Shown in pieces: positions 18,970-27,255 of a DNA stretch of 64,000 nt (positions are counted from its first letter, which is position 1; each line of letters starts with the position of its first letter). The translations under genes and the position numbers were made by a program. This stretch comes from Tsukamurella sp. 1534 (GTDB taxonomy: Bacteria; Actinomycetota; Actinomycetes; Mycobacteriales; Mycobacteriaceae): positions 669,206-733,205 of the forward strand of contig NZ_HE997626.1 in the NCBI RefSeq assembly GCF_000312385.1, read 5' to 3'. Under the pieces are notes generated by a model. That model was not told the DNA's origin, made no database searches, and was given only the letters and a program-made list of their open reading frames with translations.

Positions 18970-19664
18970 GCGCTTTCGGTGAGGCCGTCCAGGCCGTGCA
19001 GGTCCTTCGCCGTGGGGCTGGTCTCGACGGCGGCCGGATCCGGGTAGGTGCGCAGCACCCGGTCGGACGTCCCCGCGGTGGTGACCGAGAACCAGTAGTG
19101 CTCGTTCTTGAAGTGGTGCAGTCGGTGGCTGCGCCACACCGCCCTGTAGGCGCGGGTGCGCGGCTTGTAGTCGGTGTGCACGAGGTAGTGCGTCCACTCG
19201 TAGCCGAGCAGCGCCGCCGCTTCGACCAGCATGAACGTGAGGACGGCGGGCAGCGGCGCGCCCACCAGTGCGCCCACGCCGAGCGGCGCGGCCACGCCCA
19301 GCCCGGCGATCACCCACGGCAGCGCTCGGGTGGGGATGAACACCAGGTCCACGTCGCGGGGTGCAGCGTGGTGCCGGCGGTGGTCGCGGGCGAGCAGGGT
19401 GTCCAGGGTGACGGGCCCGACGGTGCGCGGCCGCCAGTGCAGCACGAACACGTGGATCACCCACTCCAGGAACGGGAACAGCGCGACGAACACCAGCGGC
19501 GCCCACAGGTCGACCGGCCCTCCCCCGCCGACGGCGACGCGCGCGACGAGCGCGCCGGCGAGGTAGGCGAGGATCATCCATGGCGAGGGGTGCCGCAGGA
19601 ATTCGCGGGCCGCGGCGCCCAGAGTGACTCCGCGGCCGGAGGTTCGACGGGTCGTGGTGGTCAC
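18966..19664 (-). CDS. Fatty acid hydroxylase/sterol desaturase-like membrane protein
   Basis: The 232-residue protein has four hydrophobic helices and clusters of histidines: HVFVLH, HRRHH, HYLVH and HRLHH. These match the di-iron fatty-acid hydroxylase/carotenoid hydroxylase superfamily. It probably hydroxylates or desaturates a lipid in the membrane, substrate unknown. The GTG start overlaps the stop of the GntR gene by four bases (GTGA), so the regulator and the enzyme are translationally coupled. Confidence 0.84.
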   Translation of the reverse strand: MTTTTRRTSGRGVTLGAAAREFLRHPSPWMILAYLAGALVARVAVGGGGPVDLWAPLVFVALFPFLEWVIHVFVLHWRPRTVGPVTLDTLLARDHRRHHAAPRDVDLVFIPTRALPWVIAGLGVAAPLGVGALVGAPLPAVLTFMLVEAAALLGYEWTHYLVHTDYKPRTRAYRAVWRSHRLHHFKNEHYWFSVTTAGTSDRVLRTYPDPAAVETSPTAKDLHGLDGLTESA

Positions 19665-20386
19665 GGCTGCTCCATCCGGTCGAGGAATCCGGCGAGGACC
19701 TCGGTGGCACCGCCGAGCACGAGTGCGGCCGCGTCGTGCGCCGCGTCCGCGTCCCCGTCGAGCACCGCCGCGGTGAGCGCCCGGTAGCGCTCGGCGGGTT
19801 CGGCGGCGGCCACCGCATCGGCGACCACGCCGAGCATCGGCTCGTACACACGCCGCATCCCGTTGAAGATCAACGTCATCGCGATCGAGTCCGACCCACG
19901 CACGAGGTGCTCCCAGTAGCCCAGCGCGGCGGATTGCTGGGCGTGACCGCTGTCGGCCGCCTCGATCTCGGCGAGCGCGGCGGTGAGCGGTTCGGCGAGC
20001 GCGCCCGCGGAGCGGGCGGCGGCCTTCTCGGCGATCCAGGGACCGAGGTGGGCGCGCACCTCGAGCACGCTGCGTACGACGGGCGGGTTGACCACGGCAC
20101 CGTCGGGCGCGTCGATCAGCAGGTGCGGCAACAGGTCCAGGCCGCCGGTGCGCGTGACGTCGTTGACGGTGATCCCGTCGCCCTGGCGCACGTCGACGTG
20201 GCCCGAGGCGGCGAGCCGCGCGACGGCCTCCCGCACGACGGGCCGCGACACCCCGAGCACCTCGGCGAGCCTGCGCTCGCTGGGCAGCTTGGACCCGGCC
20301 GGCGCCGCGCCCGACACGAGCTGCCCGAGCAGCTGATCGTGCACCTCGTCCGCGGCGGACCGTCGGGCGATCGCACTGAGTTCCAT
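19661..20386 (-). CDS. GntR-family (FadR/FCD) transcriptional regulator
   Basis: The 241-residue protein has an N-terminal winged HTH (SERRLAEVLGVSRPVVREAVARL) and a C-terminal all-helical FCD effector domain. It matches Rv0494, a lipid-responsive FadR-like regulator, by position and type. Co-translation with a lipid hydroxylase gene suggests that it controls that gene and responds to a fatty acyl ligand. An inverted repeat upstream is a plausible autoregulatory operator. Confidence 0.88.
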   Translation of the reverse strand: MELSAIARRSAADEVHDQLLGQLVSGAAPAGSKLPSERRLAEVLGVSRPVVREAVARLAASGHVDVRQGDGITVNDVTRTGGLDLLPHLLIDAPDGAVVNPPVVRSVLEVRAHLGPWIAEKAAARSAGALAEPLTAALAEIEAADSGHAQQSAALGYWEHLVRGSDSIAMTLIFNGMRRVYEPMLGVVADAVAAAEPAERYRALTAAVLDGDADAAHDAAALVLGGATEVLAGFLDRMEQP

Positions 20387-20404
20387 GCGCCCACCCTACG
20401 CCGA

Positions 20405-20434
20405 ATTGGCCAGAGGACAAGTGGCCTTACCAAT
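20405..20434. promoter_or_regulatory. Nested inverted repeat upstream of the GntR gene
   Basis: Outer arms ATTGG/CCAAT (20405-20409 and 20430-20434) enclose inner arms GGCCA/TGGCC (20408-20412 and 20422-20426). TGG...CCA symmetry is typical of FadR/FCD operators. It begins 19 bases upstream of the GntR start, within the expected promoter. The remaining gap to regX3 shows no other clear feature. Confidence 0.5.
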
Positions 20435-20563
20435 CACGGGAGCACGCCGCGCCGGCCGGCTCCCGACTTAACAGTGTTAGCCCATACGCCGACCTGGCAT
20501 TTCGTCTGCGTCGAGTGCTACCTACTGTTCGGTGGCTCGGCTTCGCCGACAGCGGCGTGAACG

Positions 20564-21253
20564 CTACGGCTCGAGCTTGTAGCCGAGGCCGCGGACGGTG
20601 ACGAGGTGCTTCGGGTTCGCGGGATCGGACTCGATCTTGCTGCGCAGGCGCTTGACGTGCACGTCCAGGGTCTTGGTGTCGCCCACGTAGTCGGCGCCCC
20701 ACACCCGGTCGATGAGCTGCCCGCGGGTGAGCACGCGGCCGCTGTTGCGCAGCAGGTACTCGAGCAGGTCGAACTCCTTGAGCGGCAGGGTCACCGACTC
20801 GCCCTCGACGGTCACGACGTGCCGCTCGACGTCCATCCGCACGGGGCCGCCCTCGAGGACGCCGTCGTCGAGGCCGTCCGCGGCGGCGGTGTCGGCGCCG
20901 CGGCGGAGCACGGCGCGGATGCGGGCGATCAGCTCGCGTGCTGAGTAGGGCTTGGTGACGTAGTCGTCCGCGCCGAGCTCCAGGCCGACGACCTTGTCGA
21001 TCTCGCTGTCACGCGCGGTCACCATGATGACCGGCACGGAGGAACGGGCCCGCAGTTGCTTGCAGACGTCGGTGCCGCTCATGCCGGGGAGCATGAGGTC
21101 GAGCAGGACGATGTCGGCGCCGGCCGAGTCGAAGTGCCGGAGCGCCTCGGCACCGTCCGTCACGACAGTGGTCTCGAACCCCTCCTTGCGGAGCAGGAAC
21201 GCCAAGGGGTCGGCCAGCGACTCCTCGTCCTCGACAATCAGTACGTGTGTCAC
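20564..21253 (-). CDS. regX3: Response regulator RegX3
   Basis: The 229-residue OmpR-type regulator has the acidic pocket EDE (8-10), phosphoacceptor D52 in LLDLMLPG, the conserved lysine in TKPYS and a C-terminal winged HTH ending VRGLGYKLEP. RegX3 controls phosphate-starvation genes with SenX3. The GTG at 21253 overlaps the senX3 stop by four bases. M. tuberculosis instead has repeat units between the two genes, as I recall, so here the coupling is tighter. Confidence 0.95.
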   Translation of the reverse strand: MTHVLIVEDEESLADPLAFLLRKEGFETTVVTDGAEALRHFDSAGADIVLLDLMLPGMSGTDVCKQLRARSSVPVIMVTARDSEIDKVVGLELGADDYVTKPYSARELIARIRAVLRRGADTAAADGLDDGVLEGGPVRMDVERHVVTVEGESVTLPLKEFDLLEYLLRNSGRVLTRGQLIDRVWGADYVGDTKTLDVHVKRLRSKIESDPANPKHLVTVRGLGYKLEP

Positions 21254-22440
21254 CGCAGTACTTCCTCGCTGTGGTCTTCCAGCTCCGGCTCCGCCGGGCC
21301 GGGGTGCGACAGCGCCGGGAGTACCAGCGTGAACGTCGATCCCATGCCCGGTTTGCTCCAGAGCTTAATGGCGCCGCCGTGGTTCGCAGCGACGTGCTTG
21401 ACGATGGCCAGGCCGAGGCCCGTGCCACCGGTCATCCGTGACCGCGCCTTGTCGACGCGGAAGAAGCGCTCGAACACGCGCTCCTGGTCCTCGGGGGCGA
21501 TGCCGATACCGAGGTCGGTCACCGCGATCTCCACCGACGGTGCGCCGTCGACGATCCTGGCCCGCCGGCTGATGGACACCTGGGTGTTCTGCGGCGAGTA
21601 GGCGATCGCGTTGGAGATGAGGTTGGAGAGCGCGGTGAGCAGCAGGGTGTCGTCGCCGCGGATCTCCATGCCGGAGGGCTCGTCGACGATGAGGGAGATG
21701 TTGTTGGCCTCGGCCGCGATCTGCGCGCGGGCCACGGCCTCGCCGACCACGTCGTCGACCTCGACCCGCCCGAGGTCGGGCAGCTTCTCGGCGCCCTGCA
21801 GGCGCGAGAGCGCGATCAGTTCGTTGACCATGTTGCCCATGCGATTGGACTCGGCGAGCACCCGGGAGCCGAAGTGGGCCACGGCCTCCGGGTCGTCGAC
21901 GGATTCGAGTAGCGCCTCGGAGAGCAAGCCGATCGCGCCGACGGGGGTCTTGAGCTCGTGCGAGACGTTGGCCACGAAATCGCGCCGGGTGGCCTCCATG
22001 CGCTTGTTCTCGGTGTCGTCGTCGGCGTAGACCACGGCGTACCGCTCGTCGTCCTCGAGTCCGTCGATGCGGTCCACGCGGCACCGGACGGCCACGGTCG
22101 CGCGGTCGGTGCGCCGCGTGACGGTGAGGTCGACGGTGCCGGTCAGTCCGGTGGCCAGGACGCGCTCGGCGGTGGACCACACGCGGTCGTCGAGCAGCTG
22201 CTCGCGCACGAGGGAGAACTCCTCGGCACGCTGGTTGTGCAGGATGACGTCGCGGAAGCGGTCGACGACGACGAGCCCGGTGGGCGATTCGCGGAACACC
22301 GCGTTCTGCAGTCCGGCGACGGTCAGTCGCGTGGGGTCCGTCACGACGGGCTCGGCGGCGCGGCGGTCCCGCACGCGGTGCACGAGCCACCCGAGGAGGG
22401 CGCCTACTAGTGCGGATACCGCGCAGAGGGCCAAAGTCAC
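21250..22440 (-). CDS. senX3: Sensor histidine kinase SenX3
   Basis: The 396-residue kinase has an N-terminal membrane helix (about 3-20), a PAS-like region, a HisKA domain with H161 in NVSHELKTP, and an ATPase domain with the N box (LSNLISNAIAYSP), G1 (DLGIGIAPED) and G2 (GGTGLGLAIVK). With RegX3 it senses phosphate limitation, normally through the Pst system and PhoU, not present here. The start is the GTG at 22440. Two PHO-box-like repeats lie just upstream. Confidence 0.95.
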   Translation of the reverse strand: MTLALCAVSALVGALLGWLVHRVRDRRAAEPVVTDPTRLTVAGLQNAVFRESPTGLVVVDRFRDVILHNQRAEEFSLVREQLLDDRVWSTAERVLATGLTGTVDLTVTRRTDRATVAVRCRVDRIDGLEDDERYAVVYADDDTENKRMEATRRDFVANVSHELKTPVGAIGLLSEALLESVDDPEAVAHFGSRVLAESNRMGNMVNELIALSRLQGAEKLPDLGRVEVDDVVGEAVARAQIAAEANNISLIVDEPSGMEIRGDDTLLLTALSNLISNAIAYSPQNTQVSISRRARIVDGAPSVEIAVTDLGIGIAPEDQERVFERFFRVDKARSRMTGGTGLGLAIVKHVAANHGGAIKLWSKPGMGSTFTLVLPALSHPGPAEPELEDHSEEVLR

Positions 22441-22474
22441 GCGGTCAGTGTACCCGGGTTCGCTGCCTTCGCGA

Positions 22475-22496
22475 TCCGTGCGAACTACCGGTGAAC
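22475..22496 (-). promoter_or_regulatory. Tandem PHO-box-like direct repeats before senX3
   Basis: On the minus strand two 11-base units follow each other: GTTCACCGGTA and GTTCGCACGGA. Actinobacterial PhoP and RegX3 bind such GTTCAC-type direct repeat units with an 11-base period. They lie 35-56 bases upstream of the senX3 start, consistent with autoregulation. The first unit is a close match and the second weaker. Confidence 0.6.
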
Positions 22497-22502
22497 TGCG
22501 GG

Positions 22503-22799
22503 TTACCGGTCGGCGGCGACCTCGACAACGGCGCCGTACTCGGGGTGCTTGGTCACGTAGTCCGCGACGTAGGAGCACACCGCGCGGGCGCTCTTCCCGG
22601 AGTCCCGGATGTCGTCGAGCGCCGCCTTGGTGAGCACCGCCGCGTAGCCGTTGCCGCCGTATTCGGCGTCGACCACGGTGTGGGTGAGCAGGCGGACGTC
22701 CACCTCGTCCAGGTAGTCGAGGTAGCCCGCCTGCACTCCGTCGACGGTGAGCACGTAGCGCTCCTCCTGCGGGGAGTGGGTCACAGTCACGTCAGCCAT
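22503..22799 (-). CDS. Small GNAT-family N-acetyltransferase (YjdJ type)
   Basis: The 98-residue protein matches the short GNAT variant. It has strands YVLTVDG and AGYLDYL, a glycine-rich acetyl-CoA loop EYGGNGYAAVL, and the ending CSYVADYVTKHPEY typical of this subfamily. These are minimal acetyl-CoA-binding proteins whose substrate is generally unknown. It lies between gpm1 and senX3 on the same strand. Confidence 0.86.
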   Translation of the reverse strand: MADVTVTHSPQEERYVLTVDGVQAGYLDYLDEVDVRLLTHTVVDAEYGGNGYAAVLTKAALDDIRDSGKSARAVCSYVADYVTKHPEYGAVVEVAADR

Positions 22800-22894
22800 G
22801 GACTAACGCTAGCGCGTACACAGCCCTGGTTGCTGAGTAAAACCTTAAGGGGCGGTATCGATCTCGGCACCGCCCCGCGAAGGCGCGTCCGCCG

Positions 22895-23641
22895 CTACTT
22901 GCCGCCCTGGTTGGCGACGGCGGCGGCGCCCGCGGCCGCGGCCTCGGGGTCCAGGTAGGTGCCGCCCGGGTTGGCGACGGTGCCGTCCTCGTTGAACGAG
23001 TACGTCAGCGGGATGCCGGTGGGGATGTTGAGGCCGGCGATATCGGCGTCGGAGATGGCGTCGAGGTGTTTGACCAGCGCGCGCAGCGAGTTGCCGTGCG
23101 CGGCCACGAGCACCGTCCGCCCCTCGGCCACCTGCGGCTCGATCACGGCCTGGTAGTAGGGGATGAAGCGCTTGACCACGTCGAGCAGGCACTCGGTGAG
23201 CGGAACGGCGGGAAGGTTCGCGTACCGCGGGTCGCCGGTCTGGCTGTACTCGTTGTCGGCATCGATGGCGGGCGGCGGGGTGTCGTAGCTGCGGCGCCAC
23301 AGCATGAACTGCTCGTCGCCGAACTGCTCCTTGGTCTGCGCCTTGTTCAGGCCCTGGAGCCTGCCGTAGTGGCGCTCGTTGAGGCGCCAGTCCCGCACCA
23401 CGGGGATCCAGTGCCGGTCCGCGGCGTCGAGGGCGATGTTGGCGGTCGTGATCGCGCGGCGCAGGAGCGAGGTGTAGACGACGTCGGGCAGCAGGCCCTT
23501 CTCCTTGAGCAGCTCGCCGCCGCGTTCGGCCTCGCCCCTCCCCTTCTCCGTGAGCGCGACGTCGACCCAGCCGGTGAACTGGTTGGACGCGTTCCACTCA
23601 CTCTCGCCGTGACGAAGCAGGATCAGGGTGCCGTAGGTCAT
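22895..23641 (-). CDS. gpm1: 2,3-bisphosphoglycerate-dependent phosphoglycerate mutase
   Basis: The 248-residue glycolytic enzyme has the phosphohistidine motif [10 protein letters not shown] (H11), the second histidine in [11 protein letters not shown], and the substrate segment [12 protein letters not shown]. It interconverts 3- and 2-phosphoglycerate. Its ATG overlaps the TGA of the upstream TetR gene (ATGA), an unusual coupling for a housekeeping enzyme. The conserved neighbours of M. tuberculosis gpm1 on the other side (ybjN, mshA) are about 19.7 kb away. Confidence 0.96.
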   Translation of the reverse strand: MTYGTLILLRHGESEWNASNQFTGWVDVALTEKGRGEAERGGELLKEKGLLPDVVYTSLLRRAITTANIALDAADRHWIPVVRDWRLNERHYGRLQGLNKAQTKEQFGDEQFMLWRRSYDTPPPAIDADNEYSQTGDPRYANLPAVPLTECLLDVVKRFIPYYQAVIEPQVAEGRTVLVAAHGNSLRALVKHLDAISDADIAGLNIPTGIPLTYSFNEDGTVANPGGTYLDPEAAAAGAAAVANQGGK

Positions 23642-24210
23642 GCCCGGAAGCTTATCGCGCGCCGGACGGGCCCGACGAGGTCCGCGACGCTCTCCTCGCG
23701 CGTCGGCGGAGGGCCCAGGGAGCGCGCGCCGTACAGCCGGTCGAACAGGAGCCCCTCGAGGAGGCTGACCAGGTCGGCCGCCGCCGGGCCGGGTTCGACG
23801 GTGCCGAGGGCCGCGAACAGGTCGGTCGCCAGGGGGCGTGAGAAGAGGCACGTCGCGAGGGAGTCGGCGAGTCCGGCGCCGGCGGCATCGGTCACGAGCG
23901 CGTACCGGGCGAGGGCGTCCCGGCGCCGGTCCGTGAGCAGCAGGTGGAGTTGTTCCGCGATGACGTCGGCCGCGGCGTCCGGATCGGCGGGAGCGTCCGG
24001 GGACGCCTCCTCGAGCGCGGCGCGGGAGCGGCCGGCGAGATGCTCGATAGCGGCCCTGAGCAGGCCGGAACGGGTACGGAAGTAGTACGAGGCCGAGCCC
24101 TTGGGGAGTCCCAGCGCGCGGTCGACGGCGCCGTGCGTCACCGCCCGGTTGCCGCCGGCGGCCGCGAGATCCAGCACGGCCTCACAGATCGCGACCCTGC
24201 GCTCCTGCAC
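23638..24210 (-). CDS. TetR-family regulator
   Basis: The 190-residue protein has an N-terminal TetR HTH ([29 protein letters not shown]) and a helical ligand domain. The GTG at 24210 is chosen because AGGAGG lies eight bases upstream; an ATG at 24270 would place the start inside the operator. It diverges from a SAM-methyltransferase gene across two tandem palindromes, the likely operators. Its stop overlaps the gpm1 start, so gpm1 may be partly read from this promoter. Confidence 0.86.
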   Translation of the reverse strand: MQERRVAICEAVLDLAAAGGNRAVTHGAVDRALGLPKGSASYYFRTRSGLLRAAIEHLAGRSRAALEEASPDAPADPDAAADVIAEQLHLLLTDRRRDALARYALVTDAAGAGLADSLATCLFSRPLATDLFAALGTVEPGPAAADLVSLLEGLLFDRLYGARSLGPPPTREESVADLVGPVRRAISFRA

Positions 24211-24258
24211 GCCGGTCACCTCCTCGGTTTCACGCGGAACCGGGAAACCCGGCAGTTC

Positions 24259-24292
24259 CTCTACAATCATAGAGCACTCTACTTTCATAGAG
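24259..24292. promoter_or_regulatory. Two tandem palindromic operators (TetR type)
   Basis: CTCTACAATCATAGAG (24259-24274) and CTCTACTTTCATAGAG (24277-24292) are two near-identical 16-base elements with CTCTA/TAGAG arms, two bases apart. They lie between the divergent TetR and methyltransferase genes and end 15 bases before the methyltransferase ATG. Repression of the methyltransferase by two TetR dimers is the simplest reading. Confidence 0.75.
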
Positions 24293-24307
24293 GATCTGGA
24301 GGACATC

Positions 24308-25192
24308 ATGACCGAACCCGTCCGCACCGTCGACGACACCGCACGCTGGGTCGCGCATCATCGCGCGGTGGAGTCGGCCCGGCCCGACGCCCTGTTCCGC
24401 GACCCGCTCGCGGCGCGCCTCGCCGGGGCGACGGGGCGCGCGATCGCCGAGTGCGCCGAGCCCGCGTCCGCCGGTGGCGACGCCTGGTACCTCGTCACCC
24501 GGACCGTGCTGCTCGACGACGCCGTGCGGCGCGCGGTAGCGGAGGGATGCACCCGGGTCGTGAATCTCGGTGCGGGACTGGACACCCGGCCGTACCGGAT
24601 GGATCTTCCGGTCGGCCTCGACTGGGTGGAGGTGGACCTGCCCGGCATCGTCGCCGAGAAGGAGGCACTCCTCGCCGGCGAGACGCCGCGGTGCCGGATC
24701 CGTCGAATCCCCCTGGACCTCACCGATTCCGGCGCACTCGCCGCGCTTCTGGCGGAGCACTCCGGCCGTACCCTCGTCCTCAGTGAGGGGCTGATCATGT
24801 ACCTCTCCCCCGCGGAGGCCGACGCGCTCGCCGCCGTCCTGCGCGAGGCGGGCGTCGACCGCTGGGCGCTCGATCTCAGCGCCGCGGGCGTGGGAGCGCT
24901 GGTGGCGGAACGGAATCGGGGCGTCCTCCGGCGTGCGCCGTGGCGCTTCCTCCCCGCCGACGGTGCCGCGCACTTCGAGGACCGCGGCTGGGCCGCGACG
25001 CGGATCGATCCCGTGTTCCCCGCCGCGGTGCGTCTCGGCCGGCTCGACACCCCGGAGGCGCACCGTCTGGCCGCGGGGCCGCAGCCCGATCCCCGCGCCC
25101 CCGGCGACGTGCCGTGGTCGGCGGTGGTGACCTACGCGCCCCGGCCCGCGGGCGCTAGTGCGACGCCTTCCAGCGCAGCAGCGCCTCGATGA
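24308..25192 (+). CDS. Class I SAM methyltransferase (LCMT/UPF0677-like)
   Basis: The 294-residue protein has the SAM-binding segment VVNLGAGLDTRPYRM and the acidic VEVDLPG strand typical of the leucine-carboxyl-methyltransferase-like family expanded in mycobacteria. The family's own substrates are mostly unknown. The ATG at 24308 has GGAGGA six bases upstream. The gene is under the tandem TetR operators. Its 3' end overlaps the LLM gene tail to tail by 38 bases; the last 20 residues (PAGASATPSSAAAPR) look like non-conserved read-through. Confidence 0.85.
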   Translation: MTEPVRTVDDTARWVAHHRAVESARPDALFRDPLAARLAGATGRAIAECAEPASAGGDAWYLVTRTVLLDDAVRRAVAEGCTRVVNLGAGLDTRPYRMDLPVGLDWVEVDLPGIVAEKEALLAGETPRCRIRRIPLDLTDSGALAALLAEHSGRTLVLSEGLIMYLSPAEADALAAVLREAGVDRWALDLSAAGVGALVAERNRGVLRRAPWRFLPADGAAHFEDRGWAATRIDPVFPAAVRLGRLDTPEAHRLAAGPQPDPRAPGDVPWSAVVTYAPRPAGASATPSSAAAPR

Positions 25193-25931
25193 CGCGGTAG
25201 TCGAACGACGGGGCGGCGAGCTCGGCGGTGAACTCGGTGACCCCCTCGTTCACCATCGTGTCGGCGAACTTCAAGGCGCCGTCGGCGTCGAGGCCGCGCG
25301 GGATGGCGACGTTGTGCGCGATGGCGTTCGGGTCGCGGCCGATGTGCTCGCACGCCTGCGCGAGCACCTGCGACTTGTGCCGGTAGGTCTCGAGATCCAC
25401 GAAGTAGTGCCACACCGACGCGTACTGCGCGACCAGCGGCAGCGTCTTCTTCTCGCCGCCACCGCCGATGAGGATCGGGATGTCGCGAGTGGGCTTCGGG
25501 TTGAGCTTCGCCCACCGCTCGGTGATCCGCGGCAGGGCGGCGGCCAGATCGTCGAGTCGCGAACCGGCGGTGCCGAATTCGTAGCCGTACTCGTCGTAGT
25601 CGCGCTGGAACCAGCCTGAGCCGATGCCCAGGATCAGGCGCCCGTTGGAGATGTGGTCCACGGTGCGCGCCATATCGGCGAGCAGGTCGGGGTTGCGGTA
25701 GCTGTTACAGGTGACGAGGGCGCCGATCTCCACCCGGGACGTCTGCTCGGCCCACGCGGCGAGCATCGTCCAGCATTCGAAGTGGGTGCCGTCGGGGTCG
25801 CCGCTGAGCGGGAAGAAGTGGTCCCAGTTGTAGACCACGTCCACGCCGAGGTCCTCGAGCTTGGCCACGGCGTACCGCAGCGACCCGTAGTCGACGAAAT
25901 GCTGGGGCTGTAGCTGAACTCCGATGCGCAT
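25155..25931 (-). CDS. LLM-class F420-dependent oxidoreductase
   Basis: The 258-residue TIM-barrel protein reads as a luciferase-like monooxygenase of the F420 subgroup: GVQLQPQH at the N terminus, DHFFPLSG, LVTCNSYRNP and LGIGSGWFQRDY. Mycobacteriales have many such enzymes that use reduced F420 in place of flavin. The substrate is not predictable. It follows the MFS gene on the same strand by 10 bases and is probably co-transcribed with it. Confidence 0.88.
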   Translation of the reverse strand: MRIGVQLQPQHFVDYGSLRYAVAKLEDLGVDVVYNWDHFFPLSGDPDGTHFECWTMLAAWAEQTSRVEIGALVTCNSYRNPDLLADMARTVDHISNGRLILGIGSGWFQRDYDEYGYEFGTAGSRLDDLAAALPRITERWAKLNPKPTRDIPILIGGGGEKKTLPLVAQYASVWHYFVDLETYRHKSQVLAQACEHIGRDPNAIAHNVAIPRGLDADGALKFADTMVNEGVTEFTAELAAPSFDYRVIEALLRWKASH

Positions 25932-25941
25932 GGCACCGACG

Positions 25942-27183
25942 CTACTTCGTCCCGCCCGTCCCCGCCGTCCGATCGCCGAAGGACCGCGGGAGCACCGCCG
26001 CGGCGAGCAGGAACGCCGCGGCGATCGCGACGCCGACGGCCGCGACGATGCCGCCCCACCCGAGCGACGAGTAGGCGATCCCCGCCGCGGCGCCCACGAC
26101 CGACGAGCCGGCGTAGTAGCAGAACAGGTAGCCCGAGGAGGCCTCCGCCCGGTGCTCGGTGGCGAGCGCTCCGACCCACCCGCTGGCCACGCTGTGCGCG
26201 CCGAAGAATCCCGCGGTGAACACGATCATCCCCAGCAGCACGGCCGCCGTCCGGTCCGGCAGCGTGATCGCGAGGCCGGCGGCCATCGCGGCGATGGAGA
26301 CGAGAAGCACCCGTCGGCGTCCGAGCCGGTCCGCGAGCCGGCCCGCCGCACCGGAGGACCAGGTACCGGCGAGGTAGATGAGGAACACCAGCCCCACCAC
26401 GCCCGAGGAGTAGCCGAAAGGCCGTTCCAGCAGCCGGAATCCGAGGTAGTTGTAGGCGCTGACGAAGCCGCCCATGAGGAGGAAGGCGAGCACGAACAGC
26501 ACCGCGAGGGCGGGCCGGCGGACGTGGCCGGCCATGCCGCGCACCGTCGTCGAGACCGAGACCCGGGCCGGCGTGTGGAAGCGCGACCGGGGCAGGGTGC
26601 GGATCATGACCACCGTGAGCGCGGCGGCGGCGAGGGCGAACACCTCCATCGCCGCGCGCCACGGCAGCAGGTCGAGCCCGGCGGCGGTCACCACGCGGCC
26701 GAGCAGCCCGCCGATCGTCGTGCCCGCGACGTAGCGGCCCATCGCGCCGCCCAGGTCCCGCCCGTCGACCTCCTCCGCGAGGTACGCCATCGCGACCGCC
26801 GGCACGCCGGCGAGCGCGATGCCCTGGAGCGCGCGGAGCGCGAGCAGCACGCCCAGCGACGGCGCGAGTGGGATCACCAGCCCCAGGGCGACGGCGGCGA
26901 TCGCGGACGCGGTCATCACCCGGGTGCGGCCGAACCGCTCGGACAGCGCGCTGACCGGGATGATGGCGAGCGCCAGTAGGCCGGTGGTCACGGACACCGC
27001 GAGCGCCGAGGTCGCGGGGGCCGACCCGAACACCCGGGTCAGCTCGGGGAGCACGGCCTGGGTCGAGTACATCGACCCGAAGGTGGTGAGCCCGGCGATG
27101 AACAGCGCGAGGGTGGTCCGACGGTACGCCGGGGTCCCGGCGCGCAGCGGTGCGATCTCGGCGGTGTCGACGGTGGCGGTCAC
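25942..27183 (-). CDS. MFS transporter (drug/metabolite efflux type)
   Basis: The 413-residue protein has about twelve hydrophobic helices and the MFS loop motif SERFGRTRV between helices 2 and 3. A leader of about 25 polar residues precedes the first helix. The GTG at 27183 is used; an ATG at 27213 would add ten residues. It diverges from a LysR gene, the usual layout for a LysR-controlled exporter, with a 23-base inverted repeat in between. Confidence 0.86.
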   Translation of the reverse strand: MTATVDTAEIAPLRAGTPAYRRTTLALFIAGLTTFGSMYSTQAVLPELTRVFGSAPATSALAVSVTTGLLALAIIPVSALSERFGRTRVMTASAIAAVALGLVIPLAPSLGVLLALRALQGIALAGVPAVAMAYLAEEVDGRDLGGAMGRYVAGTTIGGLLGRVVTAAGLDLLPWRAAMEVFALAAAALTVVMIRTLPRSRFHTPARVSVSTTVRGMAGHVRRPALAVLFVLAFLLMGGFVSAYNYLGFRLLERPFGYSSGVVGLVFLIYLAGTWSSGAAGRLADRLGRRRVLLVSIAAMAAGLAITLPDRTAAVLLGMIVFTAGFFGAHSVASGWVGALATEHRAEASSGYLFCYYAGSSVVGAAAGIAYSSLGWGGIVAAVGVAIAAAFLLAAAVLPRSFGDRTAGTGGTK

Positions 27184-27207
27184 ATCACGACACGATGCCC
27201 CTCCGCG

Positions 27208-27230
27208 AACCATGTGTGAAATGCATGGTT
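27208..27230. promoter_or_regulatory. Inverted repeat between the LysR and MFS genes
   Basis: AACCATG and CATGGTT form perfect seven-base arms separated by nine bases. They lie in the 72-base divergent promoter region between the MFS and LysR genes. LysR-type regulators bind such interrupted palindromes in divergent promoters, so this is the likely binding site. Confidence 0.65.
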
Positions 27231-27255
27231 CTCGGATTCTTGATAGAAATAACGC

